Assembly: GCA_030035585.1 (NCBI GenBank)
Contig: CM057462.1
Coordinates: forward strand, 94,013,234-94,077,233
Source: Dugong dugon
Taxonomy: Eukaryota > Chordata > Mammalia > Sirenia > Dugongidae
Length of the DNA: 64,000 bases
Reading direction: 5' to 3'
The notes under the pieces are model-generated. The model was not told the DNA's origin, searched no databases, and was given only the letters and a program-made list of their open reading frames with translations. The position numbers and the translations under genes were made by a program. Positions 1 through 10,745 of the stretch are shown here, in pieces; the stretch's first letter is position 1, and the number at the start of each line of letters is the position of its first letter.

Positions 1-992
1 TCTCTATTTTCATGTTTTGAAATGCTGAAGCAGTAAGTCTGAGCTGTGAAACATTACATGGTCATCTCAATTAGTACAGATCATGTTTTGCTTGTCTAAT
101 ATTTTCTTTGAAAAAGTTAATATCTGACAAGGTAGGGCCATGTTTGGTCCTGGCATAATGTTCTTCAGTAACGGTGCAAGAAGGTCAGATGTTTTTGCCA
201 GGGGAAAAAGAAATTCTCTGTCATCTTCTGGGTGTTCATTCGTGAACAAATTTTTGTCGAGCATCTTATACGTAACAGACTTTTCTAACACTGAAGATGT
301 CACAAAATAAAAAATATTTCATTTTTTTTTATTGCGCTAATAATATTCTAGTTGGGGGAGCAGAAAATGAATTGACAAACATCAGTATGTAAGATTTGGC
401 ATCTAGACAAAATGCAAAATAGAGTGTAAGACTGGAGGATGATAGGTGTGTCTCTCTATGCTGCCTTTATATTGGGTGGAAGACCTATCTGAAGTGACAC
501 TCAGAGATCTGAATGAAGTGAAACCATGACCCATGCAAAATTCTGGAGGAAAAGGGTGTTCCCGACAGAGGAAACAACAAATGCAAAGGCCCTGAAATGG
601 ATCTTCAGGAAATTGCAGGGAGGCTAGTGTGGCTGGAATTGAGTAGGCAAAGAAGGGAGAAGTAGATGAGGTTAGAGAACTAGATAGCTAGGTCTTATAG
701 ACCACAATAAAGACTGGCTTTTATTCTGAATAGGATGGGAAGCCTTGCATTTAAAAAGGATCACTTTTGCTATTGTATGCGAAGGGAGTGTTTTGGAAGC
801 CAGGTATTAAAAGTGTGTCAAAGAGAAGAGGTATTCAGCCATCTCAGATGCCGCTGAGAAGTGAAGTAAGCTAAGCATTGAGAATTGACGGTTTAGGCAA
901 TGCATTTATCTTTTGGTTGACTGATGTGCAGAAGACCACCAAAGCTATCCTGATTTTGTAGCAGGGCAGGTATTGGTATGAGCATAGGGCTC

Positions 993-2003
993 TTTTTTTT
1001 AATTTTTATAATTTATTTTATTTTTGTTGTTGTTGAGAATATACACAGCAGAACATACACCAATTCAACAATTTCTACATGTATAGTTCACTGATATTGA
1101 TTACATCCTTTGAGTTGTGCAACCATTCTCACCCTCCTTTTTTTTTTTTCTCTTTTTTCAATATTCTTTTTTTTTAAATTGTACTTTAGGTGAAGGTTAA
1201 CAGAGCAAATAGTTTCTCATTAAACAGTCGTACACATATTGTTTTATGGCATTGGTTAACAACCCCATGACATGTCAACCCTCTCCCTTCTCGACCTTTT
1301 TTTTTTTTGATGAAAATATACATAGCCAAAGATACACCATTTCAAAAATTTCTACATGCACAATTCAGTGACATCGATTACGTTCTTCCAGTGTACTGCT
1401 GTTCTCACTTTAGATGAAGGTTTACAGAACAAAACAGCTTTTCATTAAACAGTATACATGTTGCCCTATGACAGTGGTTAACAACCCCACAACATGTCAA
1501 CACTGTCCTTACTCAACCTTGGGTTCCCTATCACCAGCTTTCCTGTCCCTTTCTGCCTTCTAGTCCTTGTTCCTGGACTGCTGTGCCTCATTAGTCCCCT
1601 TTTGTTTCATGGGGCTGTCCAATCCCTGACTGAACGGTGAGCCTCGGGAGTGACTTCACCACTGAGCTAGAAGGGTGTTTGGGGGCCATACTCTCGGGGT
1701 TTCTCCAGTCTCTTTCAGGCTAGTAAATCTGGTCTTTTTTGTGTGTGTTAGAATTTTCTGTCCAGAACCCTCTGTTGTGATCCCAGTCATAGTAGTCTGT
1801 GGTGGTAGCCAGGCACCATCTATCTGTACTGGACTCAGTCTGGTGGAGGCCTTGGTAGCTGTGGTCCATTAGTCCTTTGGACTAATCTTTTCCTTGTATC
1901 CTGTTCTCTTCAGTCTCCCTTGCTGCCAAAGGGGTGAGACCAGTGGAGTATCTTCGATGGCTGCTCACAGGCTTTTAAGACCCCAAATGCTACTCACCAA
2001 GGT
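993..2003 (-). mobile_element. L1-like 3' end insertion, 5'-truncated, 10-bp target duplication
   Basis: Antisense element with T-runs where a poly(A) tail would be. The direct repeat CATAGGGCTC flanks it at 983-992 and 2004-2013. Inside are alternating modules. The B type (ATACACAG...ATTTCTACATG) comes first, then the A type (TTTAGGTGAAGG...ATGACATGTCAAC), then B, then A again with a longer extension. The same modules in the same order recur at 34158-34955 and, in part, at 48472-48766. I take it as the 3' untranslated end of an afrotherian L1; that family name is inferred. Confidence 0.75.
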
Positions 2004-2555
2004 CATAGGGCTCACTTTGATCTTAGCTATGAGATCCTTTATCAGTCCATTGATTCTTTGGCTAGTTGTCTCCTCTTTACAATGTAAAGATTTGTAAATG
2101 AAGTTTTGGTGTGTAACTCACTGATTCCTTCGTTTCTCTCTGCTTTCTGATGACCTGCCCACATGTTAACTACCACAGAAGTCCAGTGCCGTCATTGTGC
2201 TTTGCTCTTCAAACAATGAAATATCAGACCCTGCAGCTGTCTTCACAATTTGCTCTTGTTTACTAACAACAGTTACTATGGCACTGTTACGTTTTGATCA
2301 GTTGTCTCTTGGATATTAGAGACACTGTGAAACTAGAATGTTAAGAACTTTATGTTCAGGTGGATATAAAGAATGACAAGTCAAGAAAATTAAGACACTG
2401 GTGTTTCATCTTAGGTGACGTATGATGATAGTGATCTGTTGACTGAGGCAAGAAACATTTGGGCAAAAACAGAGTGGGAGGGTAAAGTGTGGTTTTAGAC
2501 ATGATAAATTTGAGTTGTCACTGGGAGATACATATTGAACCATCTAGCAGATACT

Positions 2556-2764
2556 CTGGGCCCTGGTGGTGCAATAGTTAGTGCTTGACTGCTAACTGAA
2601 AGGCTGGAGGTTCAGACCCATCCAATGGCTCTGTGGGAAAAAAACCTGGTGATCTGCTCCTGTAAGGATTACAGCTTACAAAACCCTGTGGGGCAGCTCT
2701 ACTCTGTCACGTGGGGTTGCTGAGTCAAAAATCGACTCAGTGGCACCGAACAGTAACAGCAGCA
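2556..2764 (+). mobile_element. AfroSINE
   Basis: GGCCCTGGTGGTGCAATAGT head, then GGGGCAGCTCTACTCTGTC body and GTTGCTGAGTCAAAAATCG tail. Confidence 0.88.
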
Positions 2765-2836
2765 GGTTTATTAAACCTGTGACTCCAAATGCATCCTAAT
2801 ACTATAAAACCCCCATTTGAAGTGACCATAAAGGTT

Positions 2837-3038
2837 GTTGTTGTGTGCTGTTGAGTCAATTCTGACTCATAGCGACCCTGTAGGACAGAGTAGAACTGAC
2901 CCATAGGGTTTCCCAGGCTGTAGTCTTTACGGGAACAGATTGTCAGGTGTTTTCTTCCACAGAGCCACTGTTGGGTTTGAACCTCCGACCTTTCGGTTAG
3001 CAGCCAGGCACTTAACCATTGTGCCACCAGGGCTCCTT
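2837..3038 (-). mobile_element. AfroSINE, antisense, 11-bp target duplication
   Basis: CCATAAAGGTT flanks it at 2826-2836 and 3039-3049. Antisense tail TTGAGTCAATTCTGACTCAT and head GTGCCACCAGGGCTCC. Confidence 0.92.
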
Positions 3039-3050
3039 CCATAAAGGTTA

Positions 3051-3168
3051 CTGTTGTTGTTAGGTGTCGTCGAGTCAGTTCCAACTCATAGCAGCCCTGT
3101 GTACAACAGAATGAAACATTGCCCAGTCCTGTGCCATCCTCACAATTGTTGCTATGCTTGAGCCCATC
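3051..3168 (-). mobile_element. RTE LINE 3' end fragment
   Basis: TTGTTGTTAGGTGTCGTCGA then GTACAACAGAATGAAACATTG, the antisense of the RTE 3' terminus. It starts directly after the AfroSINE target duplication. Confidence 0.85.
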
Positions 3169-3599
3169 GTTAACGTAACCTAATCCCCAGACCAGTTTTC
3201 AAAAATCGCTCTACAGCAGCCCTTTCCAGGCAGTCTTTGAGTCTTTCTTCAAATATTTCCTGAGGCAGCTTTTCCCATCTCTTTATAATTCCCACTACTA
3301 GCCTTGATTCTAAGCCCTGGGGATAGAAGGGGATAATACCTTTTCCATGTGTCAAGTATCAAGTTATAGGTAAATTGCTATCATGCCCTTCTCTGGGGCT
3401 TTTGCTTTCTAAACGAGGTTATTTCCTACTTTTCACAGTTATCCACATGGCATGCCTGGAGCCAGTTCACATCTCAGTCTCTGTTATGGATTTAATTGTT
3501 GAAGGAGGTCAGACACCACTCCCATGGTGTTTTTACATAGTCTGTTCTGGCTTTGCAAGAAGTCACATATGTCTGGAGGGTGGACTATGTGTGGGTGAC

Positions 3600-4600
3600 T
3601 AGAAAGAAGTGAGGCTGAAAAGGCAAGACCTTGTATATCCTGTTAACTCTGGATTCCAGGCAATGGTGAGCCCTGAGATAATTTAAAGCAGGGAAGTGAC
3701 ATTATCAGATTTTTATCTTAGAAAGGTTGTTCTCACAGCAGTGTGGAGAACGGATTCAAAGAAGGCCAAGAGTGAAACCAGCAAGACCAGTAAGGAGTTT
3801 ACCAGTCCATGCAAGAGACAGCAAGGAATGGACCGTGTGAACAGAAAGGCAGGGAGAGAATTAAGATGTATTTGATGGTTGATTGAACATGGAGTGGCTG
3901 AGTGAGACAGAGATGTCAACAATGGTTATGAGGCCCTTGCTTGAGCAATAAGATGGACAGAGGTTTTATTAAATAATGAAAGGAATGCAGGATAAGCAGG
4001 TTTATAAGGGAAGATCCTGATTTCCCTTAGGGACATGCTGATTTTGAGAAGCCTATGGACTTCCTAAGGAGCCCTGATGGTGCAGTGGTTAAATGCTCGG
4101 CTGCTAACTGAAAGATTGGTGGTTCGAACTACCAGCTGCTCTGCGGGAGAAAGATGTGGCAGTCTGCTTCCACAAAGATTTACAGCCTTGGAAACCCTAT
4201 AGGGCAGTTCTACTCTGTCCTATAGGGTTGCTATGATTTGGAATCAACTCAATGACAACGGTTTGGTTTTTTGGTTTGATATGGACATCCTGATAGATGG
4301 GTTCAGCAGACAATTAGATAAGCCAAGGTAGAGTCAGAAGGGTGAAGTAAGACATAGAAATTCAGAAATTATTGGTATATAGATGAAAGTTGAAGCATGA
4401 GAGTGAATGAGCTTGCCCTGAGACAAAATGGAGTGAGAATATCCTCTTAGCTAAAGATGGTACCTTCAAGAACATTAAAAAGTGGTCAGAGGAAAAAGTC
4501 ACAAACAAAACTGAGAAAGAATGGTGATGTTAGGAATGGAACCTTGGGAGAGTGGCATCACAGAAAATGAGGAGGAAATTTAAAGAATAAAGATGGTTGG
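3600..4600 (+). repeat. Long copy of an old dispersed repeat, family unassigned
   Basis: AAGCAGGGAAGTGACATTATC ... GTTGTTCTCACAGCAGTGTG, then after an AfroSINE the continuation TGGTATATAGATGAAAG. Related pieces of this family are at about 500-980, 9490-9800, 17640-18060, 25560-26330, 32880-33270 and 48300-49240. Confidence 0.55.
4068..4280 (+). mobile_element. AfroSINE
   Basis: GGAGCCCTGATGGTGCAGTG head, B box GGTTCGAACTA, AGAAAGATGTGGCAGTCTGC insert and GGTTTGGTTTTTTGG T-rich tail. Confidence 0.92.
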
Positions 4601-4689
4601 TGGGTGGTTTTATTTTACTTTATTCCTTCTTATTATTCTTTATTGCTTATTGTTATCATTGCTCTTAATGAAAGTAATACTACTTAAGT

Positions 4690-4790
4690 ATCAGCAAGCT
4701 GGAACTTACAGTGTCTGCCATAACTGTAGAATATTACCTGGCACACAGTATGCAATCAGTTAATATTTGTTGAATGAATGTGGTTCATTT
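4690..4790 (+). repeat. L2-like 3' end fragment
   Basis: ACCTGGCACACAGTATGCAA followed by ATATTTGTTGAATGAATG. Confidence 0.7.
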
Positions 4791-4929
4791 CCATTCAAGA
4801 ATGTGGCTGTCTTTTGTGTTCTGCTTCCTGTAGCATGTTACTGAACCAGCATCAGTTGGGCCTGTGTTTTGAGCTACTTTTCCAATCAATTAATATAGAT
4901 ATGCAAATCTGTTGATACGGAGCTCTTCA

Positions 4930-5096
4930 TGGAGCCCTGGTGGTGCGGTGGTTAAGAACTCGGCTGCTAACCAAAAGATCGGCAGTTTGAATCCACCAGC
5001 TGCTACTTGGAAACCCTATGAGGCAGTTCTACTCTGTCCTATAGGGTCGCTATGAGTCAAAATCCACTTGATGGCAGCAGATTTGGTTTTTGGTTT
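4930..5096 (+). mobile_element. AfroSINE (short form)
   Basis: GGAGCCCTGGTGGTGCGGTG head, short body lacking the GTGGCAGTCTGC segment, and GGTTTTTGGTTT tail. GGAGCT occurs on both sides. Confidence 0.92.
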
Positions 5097-5252
5097 GGAG
5101 CTTTTTACAGCCCATATCTTAGTGCTGAAACTGGGGTTAGGGGTATAGACTCAGTTTTGGGGAAGCTAAGACTCTACCTAAATTCAAGGTGAAAGTGGGG
5201 GCAAAAAGATTGCTGAGCTTTTTTCCAATAACATTTCAGCTTTGTTTTTATA

Positions 5253-5579
5253 GGGGGCAGTGGTGATTCAGTGGTAGAATTCTCACCTTCAGTTCAGGAG
5301 GCCTGGATTCAATTCCCAACCAATGCACCTCATGTGTATCCACCACCCATCTGTTAGTGGAGGCTTGCGTGTTGCTATGATGCTGAACAGGTTTCAGCAG
5401 AGCTTCCAGACTAAGACAGACTAGGAAGAGAGGCCAGGCAATCTACTTCTGAAAATCAGCTAATGAAAACCCATGGATTGCAATGGTGCGAACTGCAGCC
5501 TGACCAGCAGCATTTTGTTCTGTTGTGCATGGGGTTGACATGAGTCAGGGCCAACTTGACGGCAGCCAACAACAACATA
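5253..5579 (+). mobile_element. tRNA-Gly-headed SINE
   Basis: The head closely follows tRNA-Gly(GCC), with CAGTGGTAGAATTCTCACCT and the 3' end CCAATGCACC. The body matches the RTE 5' region (GCTTCCAGACTAAGACAGAC) and the tail the RTE 3' end (TTGTTCTGTTGTGCATGGGG ... CAACAACAAC). Target duplication TTTTTATA at about 5245-5252 and 5580-5587. Confidence 0.88.
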
Positions 5580-6506
5580 TTTTTATAAGAACTTAATTGG
5601 CGTATTGAGAATGTGGTTTTTAAGGCTGATTATCAGTTCCCGGGAGAGCAGAAGACTTCATCTGTGTTAAAAAAAACATTCAGTTCCTACAAATATGCAG
5701 ACTTAAAATGATAATTTGCTTTGCTGAACAGAATTCACAACTTTTACATATTGGAAATTGTTATTTTAAATTAAAATAGAAGTGTGTTTTTCTCTGAAAA
5801 AGTTTTTTCCTTTTTTTAAAATTCACATCCTTGTGTGAACTTGGCATCCCACTAATAATGCTGAGTTGCTTTTAGAGTTGTGTCAGTGAGGTGCCATCTG
5901 CTTATATTAAGTCTCATAAAAAGAAATAAACCTATTGTTAGTTGTATTATGCAGTGTTCTTTCTGTGAGGACCAGTGAAATTTTTTTCTTTTGGTTCTGT
6001 AAGTAATTTGTTCGTGTTTTCCAGCTACGTTAGTCTTCTAGGTGCCATGAATTATGTAGTTGATCGTGTTTCCTTATTACCATAAACTGTTGAGAGTCTT
6101 GCTGCCAAATTTATGGCTCACCTCTAGGAGTATGTAGGACTTTCGTCCCAGGCTTTTGTGTACTACCCTCCCCCTTGACTCCAACTTCTTTTTTTTCTTA
6201 TTTTCTCTTTGTCTAATTTATATTTTCTTTTATTTGTATTTTTTTGGCTGTGTATATCTTCAAGAGCTACCTTTTAAATTGCTTTGGGAGACAAATGGGT
6301 TAAATAAATAACAGTGCAACGGTTGCTGAAACTAGTAGTTTTAAGAATTACTCTAAAAACATCTACCTGTAACTTTTCTCCATACCAACAAGGAGGAATG
6401 GAAAGGAAGGAAAAACTGTCAGGAAAAAAAAAAAAACAAAACTGTAAGCACTTTTTTTTTTTTTGGAAACTTTTTTTGAGTTCTCTTTTTTCTGTCTTTT
6501 TAATAG

Positions 6507-6626
6507 AAGTTGGTGCTATGGCAAAGCAGTACATAGGGAAAGGTCTTTTGGTTCCAGATCATGTGATCACACGCCTAATGATGTCGGAGCTGGAGAATAG
6601 GCGCGGCCAGCACTGGCTACTAGATG
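6507..6626 (+). CDS. AK4: AK4 coding exon 2 (adenylate kinase 4, residues 49-89)
   Basis: AK4 is the mitochondrial-matrix adenylate kinase 4, classed as a GTP/ATP:AMP phosphotransferase. The exon translates to the NMP-binding side of the core and ends in RGQHWLLDG, the family sequence just before the GFPRT AMP-binding motif. The acceptor is a pyrimidine tract plus TAATAG and the donor is GTGAGT. The exon opens with AA, completing a Glu codon split after its first base, and closes with the first G of a Gly codon, so it is 120 bp in frame. The preceding exon (start Met, P-loop GxPGSGKGT) must lie left of the window. Compared with human AK4 as I remember it, residues 52, 59 and 61 are Ala, Gly and Gly where human has Glu, Glu and Ser. 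The surrounding open frame runs into intron on both sides, and only this part is exon. Confidence 0.95.
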
Positions 6627-7019
6627 GTGAGTTGACCCTCTGGGTAAGCTGGATTTCTGTGAGTACAGGGTTATGGACTACTTTGCACAATCCATTAATC
6701 TCTCACAGAGAGAGTCTTTCAGTCGTTGGAAAATGACTTTCTTCTAGACTTTCCATCTTTTGTTTAGGCATGTTCCCGTTTGGCAACATGATAGACACCT
6801 ACTGTGGGGCAGCCTTTTGCTTCTGTGTTTCCAGGTACCATCACCAGAGCGACTGAATTGAAGCATGAAAGATGGCAACTAACTCATGGTTTTAATTTGT
6901 GTGACCTTCACTGAATTCTTATTCCAATTTCCCTGGTGTCTTTTGTTTCTGTGACTAAGTATCATTTAAGTGTAACTCATCTTAAATCAGAGGTTCTTCC
7001 ATTCACAATAGGCCACGCA

Positions 7020-7800
7020 AATTAAAACCATGAGTTACCAACCTTCACCTGTCAGATTAACAAAGATTAAAAAAAAAAAGTCTGAAAATCCTTTATTGAG
7101 GGTGTAGGAAATAAGTATTGTCGTGGATGTTAAATAGGCAGCTTTGGAGACCAATTTAGCAATATCTGTACCTCCAAGGATGTTTATTTCCGCATTATTT
7201 TGTAAATAACAGGAAACTAGTAACAACCCAGGTGTCCATATAAGGACTCCTTAAAGTTTGATACATTCATTAATCAAGTAATATGTACCTACGAAAAAGA
7301 GTGAGGAACCACTTGATATTAACAGATCACCAGGATAAACTGCCAAGTGAAAAAAAGCTAGTTGCAGTGTAGTGTATATTATATACTATTATTTATGTAA
7401 AACTATATACATTTATTGGAACCTTGGTGGTGCAGTAGTTAAGAGTTTGGCTGCTAACCAAAAAGTCAGCAGTTCAAATCCACCAGCTGGTCCTTGGAAA
7501 CCCTCTGGGGCACTTATATCCTATATGGTTGCTGTGAGTCGGAATCAACTCGACAGCAGCAAGTTCTACTCTGTCCCATAGGGTCACTATGAGTCAGAAT
7601 TGACTCAATGGCAATGGGTTTTTTTTTTTTTTAATACACATTTATACACACCTGCAATAAGCTATCTTTGGAAGGATACAGAAAACGGATAATGGTGGTT
7701 GGCTCTGGATGAGGATTAGGGTTGAGAGAGAGACTTTTCTTTTACTGTATATATCCTTTAATACTGTTTAATGTTTAGTGTATATTTAAATAATACATGG
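7020..7800 (+). repeat. Old L1M/HAL1-type 3' end split by an AfroSINE
   Basis: ACCTGTCAGATTAACAAAGA ... CAACCCAGGTGTCCATATAA ... ATACAGAAAACGGATAATGG, with a SINE at 7418-7632. Confidence 0.7.
7418..7632 (+). mobile_element. AfroSINE with duplicated 3' tail
   Basis: Standard head and body, but the unit from TATCCTATATGGTTGC to CGACAGCAGC is repeated as TGTCCCATAGGGTCACTATG ... TCAATGGCAATGGG before the T-run. It is inserted into an old L1 3' end. Confidence 0.9.
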
Positions 7801-8439
7801 ACCTGATTTTAAAAGTCTATTAGTGGTTCCTAAACTTTTTGGGAACCACTAGTTGACAACTGTGATATTTTACCCAGAATAATGCATATAGATGCTCACA
7901 TACAAAATATTACACAATTCTGGATTCTACAAAGCTGCTGTATTAAGTTTATCCAGTATAAATCTTTTGATGTATTAAAGGAAAAAATGGACTAGGTGGA
8001 TTACTTGTCTAATTCTTAAATAGCAAGATCCATTGATGTAGTGAAAATAGAAACTTGATGAGCTTTCCAGGGACACAAAATGCAGATAGTGAGCTTTATC
8101 TATAACAGACTTCTTTCCACTACAGAGCAGTTTTTCTTCAGCTCACACAATGTACTCAGTCCTCTCTCACTTTCGTGAAACTGAAGCTTTCAGGGAGGTG
8201 TGACTTATTTGGAACCTTGGTATTTGCCTGTCATATAGAAGCCAGAGGAATTGTCCTGTACTTAAATCACCAGATTACCTAGTGTCTGGATCCATGAGTC
8301 TCCAAAATCAATAATATGGTGGAGTAGGTAAATAACTATATTAGCGTTTCTTAGCGTGCAGTGTGGAATATGAAAAATTGGTAGGCAAGAAAACAGATTT
8401 TATGACCAAATATGTTTGGCAAATGTCAGGTTAAGTATT

Positions 8440-8640
8440 AACAATCACTAGCATTTATTGAGCACTGACTATGTGCCAAACATTGTCCTGAACACTTAAA
8501 ACACATTTGTTATCTCATTCAGTCTCCGCAATGACCATATGACATGGGTACAGTTATTATCCCCGCTTAATAGATGAGAAAACTGAGACAAAGAGGGTTC
8601 AGTAACCTACCCAAGGTAGTAAGTACCAAAGTTAAGCAAT
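8440..8640 (-). repeat. MIR
   Basis: GCATTTATTGAGCACTGAC ... TTATCTCATTCAGTCTCC ... AGATGAGAAAACTGAGAC, the antisense MIR core. Confidence 0.8.
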
Positions 8641-8850
8641 TTCCTTCACTTCAGAACTTTACAGAACCTTTAATATTATAATGTGATTTAACTCTTCACA
8701 GAAGGAGATAGCATGAGGCATTTCCTGAATTCATTTGACCATAGAATCCCCCAACCCACCCTGAGTCTCCACAGAGAACCTGCAGGATTTGTTCTGTGAA
8801 GCACACTTTGTGAAATACTGCTTAACATATGTTCTTTATGGTGCAGATGT

Positions 8851-9016
8851 TAGAGTCCTGGTAGTACAGTGGTTAAAGAACTTGGTTGTTAACTAGAAGG
8901 TTGGCAGTTCGAATCCACTAGCTGCTCCTTAGAAACCCCATGGAGCAGTTCTGCTCTGTCCTATAGGGTCACTATGAATCAGAATCGACTCATTGGCAAC
9001 GGATTTGGGTTTTTTG
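8851..9016 (+). mobile_element. AfroSINE (short form)
   Basis: AGAGTCCTGGTAGTACAGTG head, B box AGTTCGAATCC and GGATTTGGGTTTTTTGG tail. Confidence 0.9.
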
Positions 9017-9803
9017 GTGCAGCTCTTAGTTGACTATAAAGTAGATCATATATTTCTAGTGCCTTCCATTTAAAAAATGTGGAATTTTGTCCACATGGGG
9101 CTAGAGGAACCTAACAGACTGAGTTGAAAATTTTTGTTAAGATAAGGCTATAATTGTCTGTGGTAGGCATGGAATTTTTTTTTTTCCTAAGTGTCAGAAA
9201 CTATTAGGTGCTATTGGTAAAATGGTAAGACTGTCCCTGTTCTTAAGGGAACTGAGCTTATACTCCAGTAGAGGAGTCAGTTTTATAAAGAAGTATAAAA
9301 AAAAAGTTACTGACTCTTAAAGAAGAATCATATATAAGTGGAAGCCAGAGGACAAAAACGAGAAAGTTATCTGTTCTCTTGGTGGGGAGGGGGGGTTGGA
9401 ACAACTTTATGAAAAATAGATGAATAGATAGATGTTCCTTAAGTGGGTGAATGGATGTTGAGATGAGCAGCAATGTGAATAGGTTGAGAGAGAAATGATT
9501 TATCCTAGTATGTTCTCAAGGCTGCTCTAAGCATAGGAAGACAGGGGACATCCTGGGGTGGATGGCCTTTGAATCTGTACTAAAATGGTTGAACTGGAAA
9601 TTGTTGACTATAGAGTTTAAGTAGGGGCATAACATAATCAGATTTGTATCTTGCAAAGACTATTCTGTTAGCACCAGAGGATAGATTTAAGTGCCAGGGT
9701 AGGGAGGGGTGGGTGATTGGAAGCCAAGTAAGAGATGGTTAGAATAATTAGTCCAAGAGATGTTGAAGGCTGAATTTAAGTAATAGCAAGCAGTGGGATG
9801 AAA

Positions 9804-10028
9804 CCAAAAAAAAAAAAAAAAAAAAAAAGCAGTTGCTGTTGAGTTGCCAACTCGTGGCGACCCTACATGTGTCAGAGTAGAACTGTGCTCTGTAGGGTTT
9901 TCAGTAGCTGACTTTTCAGATGTAGATTGCCAAGCCTTTCTTTTGAGGCACCTCTGGGTAGACTCAAGCCTCCAACCTTTCAGTTAGCAGACGAGCATGT
10001 TAACCATTTGTACCACCCAGGATCTTCT
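9804..10028 (-). mobile_element. AfroSINE, second subfamily, antisense, 11-bp target duplication
   Basis: GTGGGATGAAA flanks it at 9793-9803 and 10029-10039. It carries the subfamily marks AGGCACCTCTGGGTAGACTC and CCTACATGTGTCAGAGTAG. Its long A-run on the left is a T-run in its own sense. Confidence 0.92.
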
Positions 10029-10429
10029 GTGGGATGAAAAGTAGGCAGTAGTTATGAGAGAATGAATCGAGGAGGAAGAATTGAGAAGAGTTGTGACTGT
10101 TAGGTACTACAGCCCTGGGGTTTTCCTATATTGTGTTCTGGGCTCTCTTAATTTCTTGGCTATCACTACCCTCCTTATACTTCCCCAGGCATGTTAATTT
10201 CTCCAGACTCTACACATTTAATTCACAATAGTTAGCCCCCCAAAACTTTTTCTGTGGGTATTTGCAGAGACTGATAAACTTTGGCTTTGCCACTACCTAA
10301 CAGTAGTTTCTCTAGTTTAAGTTTTTTAACCGTAAGCCTTCTCACCTAGTAAAATGAACGTGTGTAGTTTTAGTGAACATGAAATCGGTCAAAAAAAGAT
10401 CATCTCTGTTAAACTCTTTTGGAAGATGG

Positions 10430-10745
10430 TTAGTGTAATGAATAAGAGCTTCAACCTGGAGCCAGACTGCCCTGTTGGATTCCCAGTTCTGCTGTTGACT
10501 GGCAGTATGTGACCTTAGGCAAGTTACTTAAGCTCTCTGTGCGTCTAATTCCTCATGGAAAACAGAAATTTAAAATGTCAGGTTAAATATAAATAGTCAT
10601 TAGCATTTATTGAGCACTCACTATGTGCCAATTATGGTTCTGAACCTTTAATATTTATTATCTCATTCAGTCCCCACAGTGACCATTGTATGTAAAGTGC
10701 TTCAAAGAATGCTTGCCACATGGTAAGCACTGTATGAGATTTTGT
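10430..10745 (+). repeat. MIR with a foreign central block
   Basis: A sense MIR start (GAGCCAGACTGCCCTGTTGG ... GCAAGTTACTTAAGCTCTC) and end (TGTAAAGTGCTTCAAAGAAT ... ACATGGTAAGCACTG) surround a block at 10573-10688 that copies 8421-8538. Confidence 0.75.

Larger units (their letters stand above)
1..6506 (+). other. AK4: AK4 intron, 5' part truncated by window edge
   Basis: Non-coding. It holds an L1-like insertion, four AfroSINEs, one RTE tail, one tRNA-Gly SINE and parts of an older dispersed repeat, listed separately. In 1-500, 2004-2330, 3170-3600, 4800-4925 and 5590-6480 I see only AT-rich intron with no feature I can name. A T-rich tract around 6180-6250 and the polypyrimidine run before 6507 are the only notable sequence near the splice site. 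Confidence 0.85.

Noticed and set aside
67..303. Antisense 78-codon open frame with protein-like composition
   Set aside because: No recognised domain, no splice context and no homologue I know. It lies in intron near the window edge. It could be a pseudogene remnant, but I cannot support it.
3170..3355. Antisense frame with a KRWEKLPQEIFEERLKDCLE stretch
   Set aside because: Helical-looking, but only 61 codons and not part of any exon structure I can see; perhaps an old repeat remnant.
6314..6736. Sense 140-codon open frame taken as a whole
   Set aside because: Only 6507-6626 is exon. The flanks are intron with a polypyrimidine tract and the GTGAGT donor.
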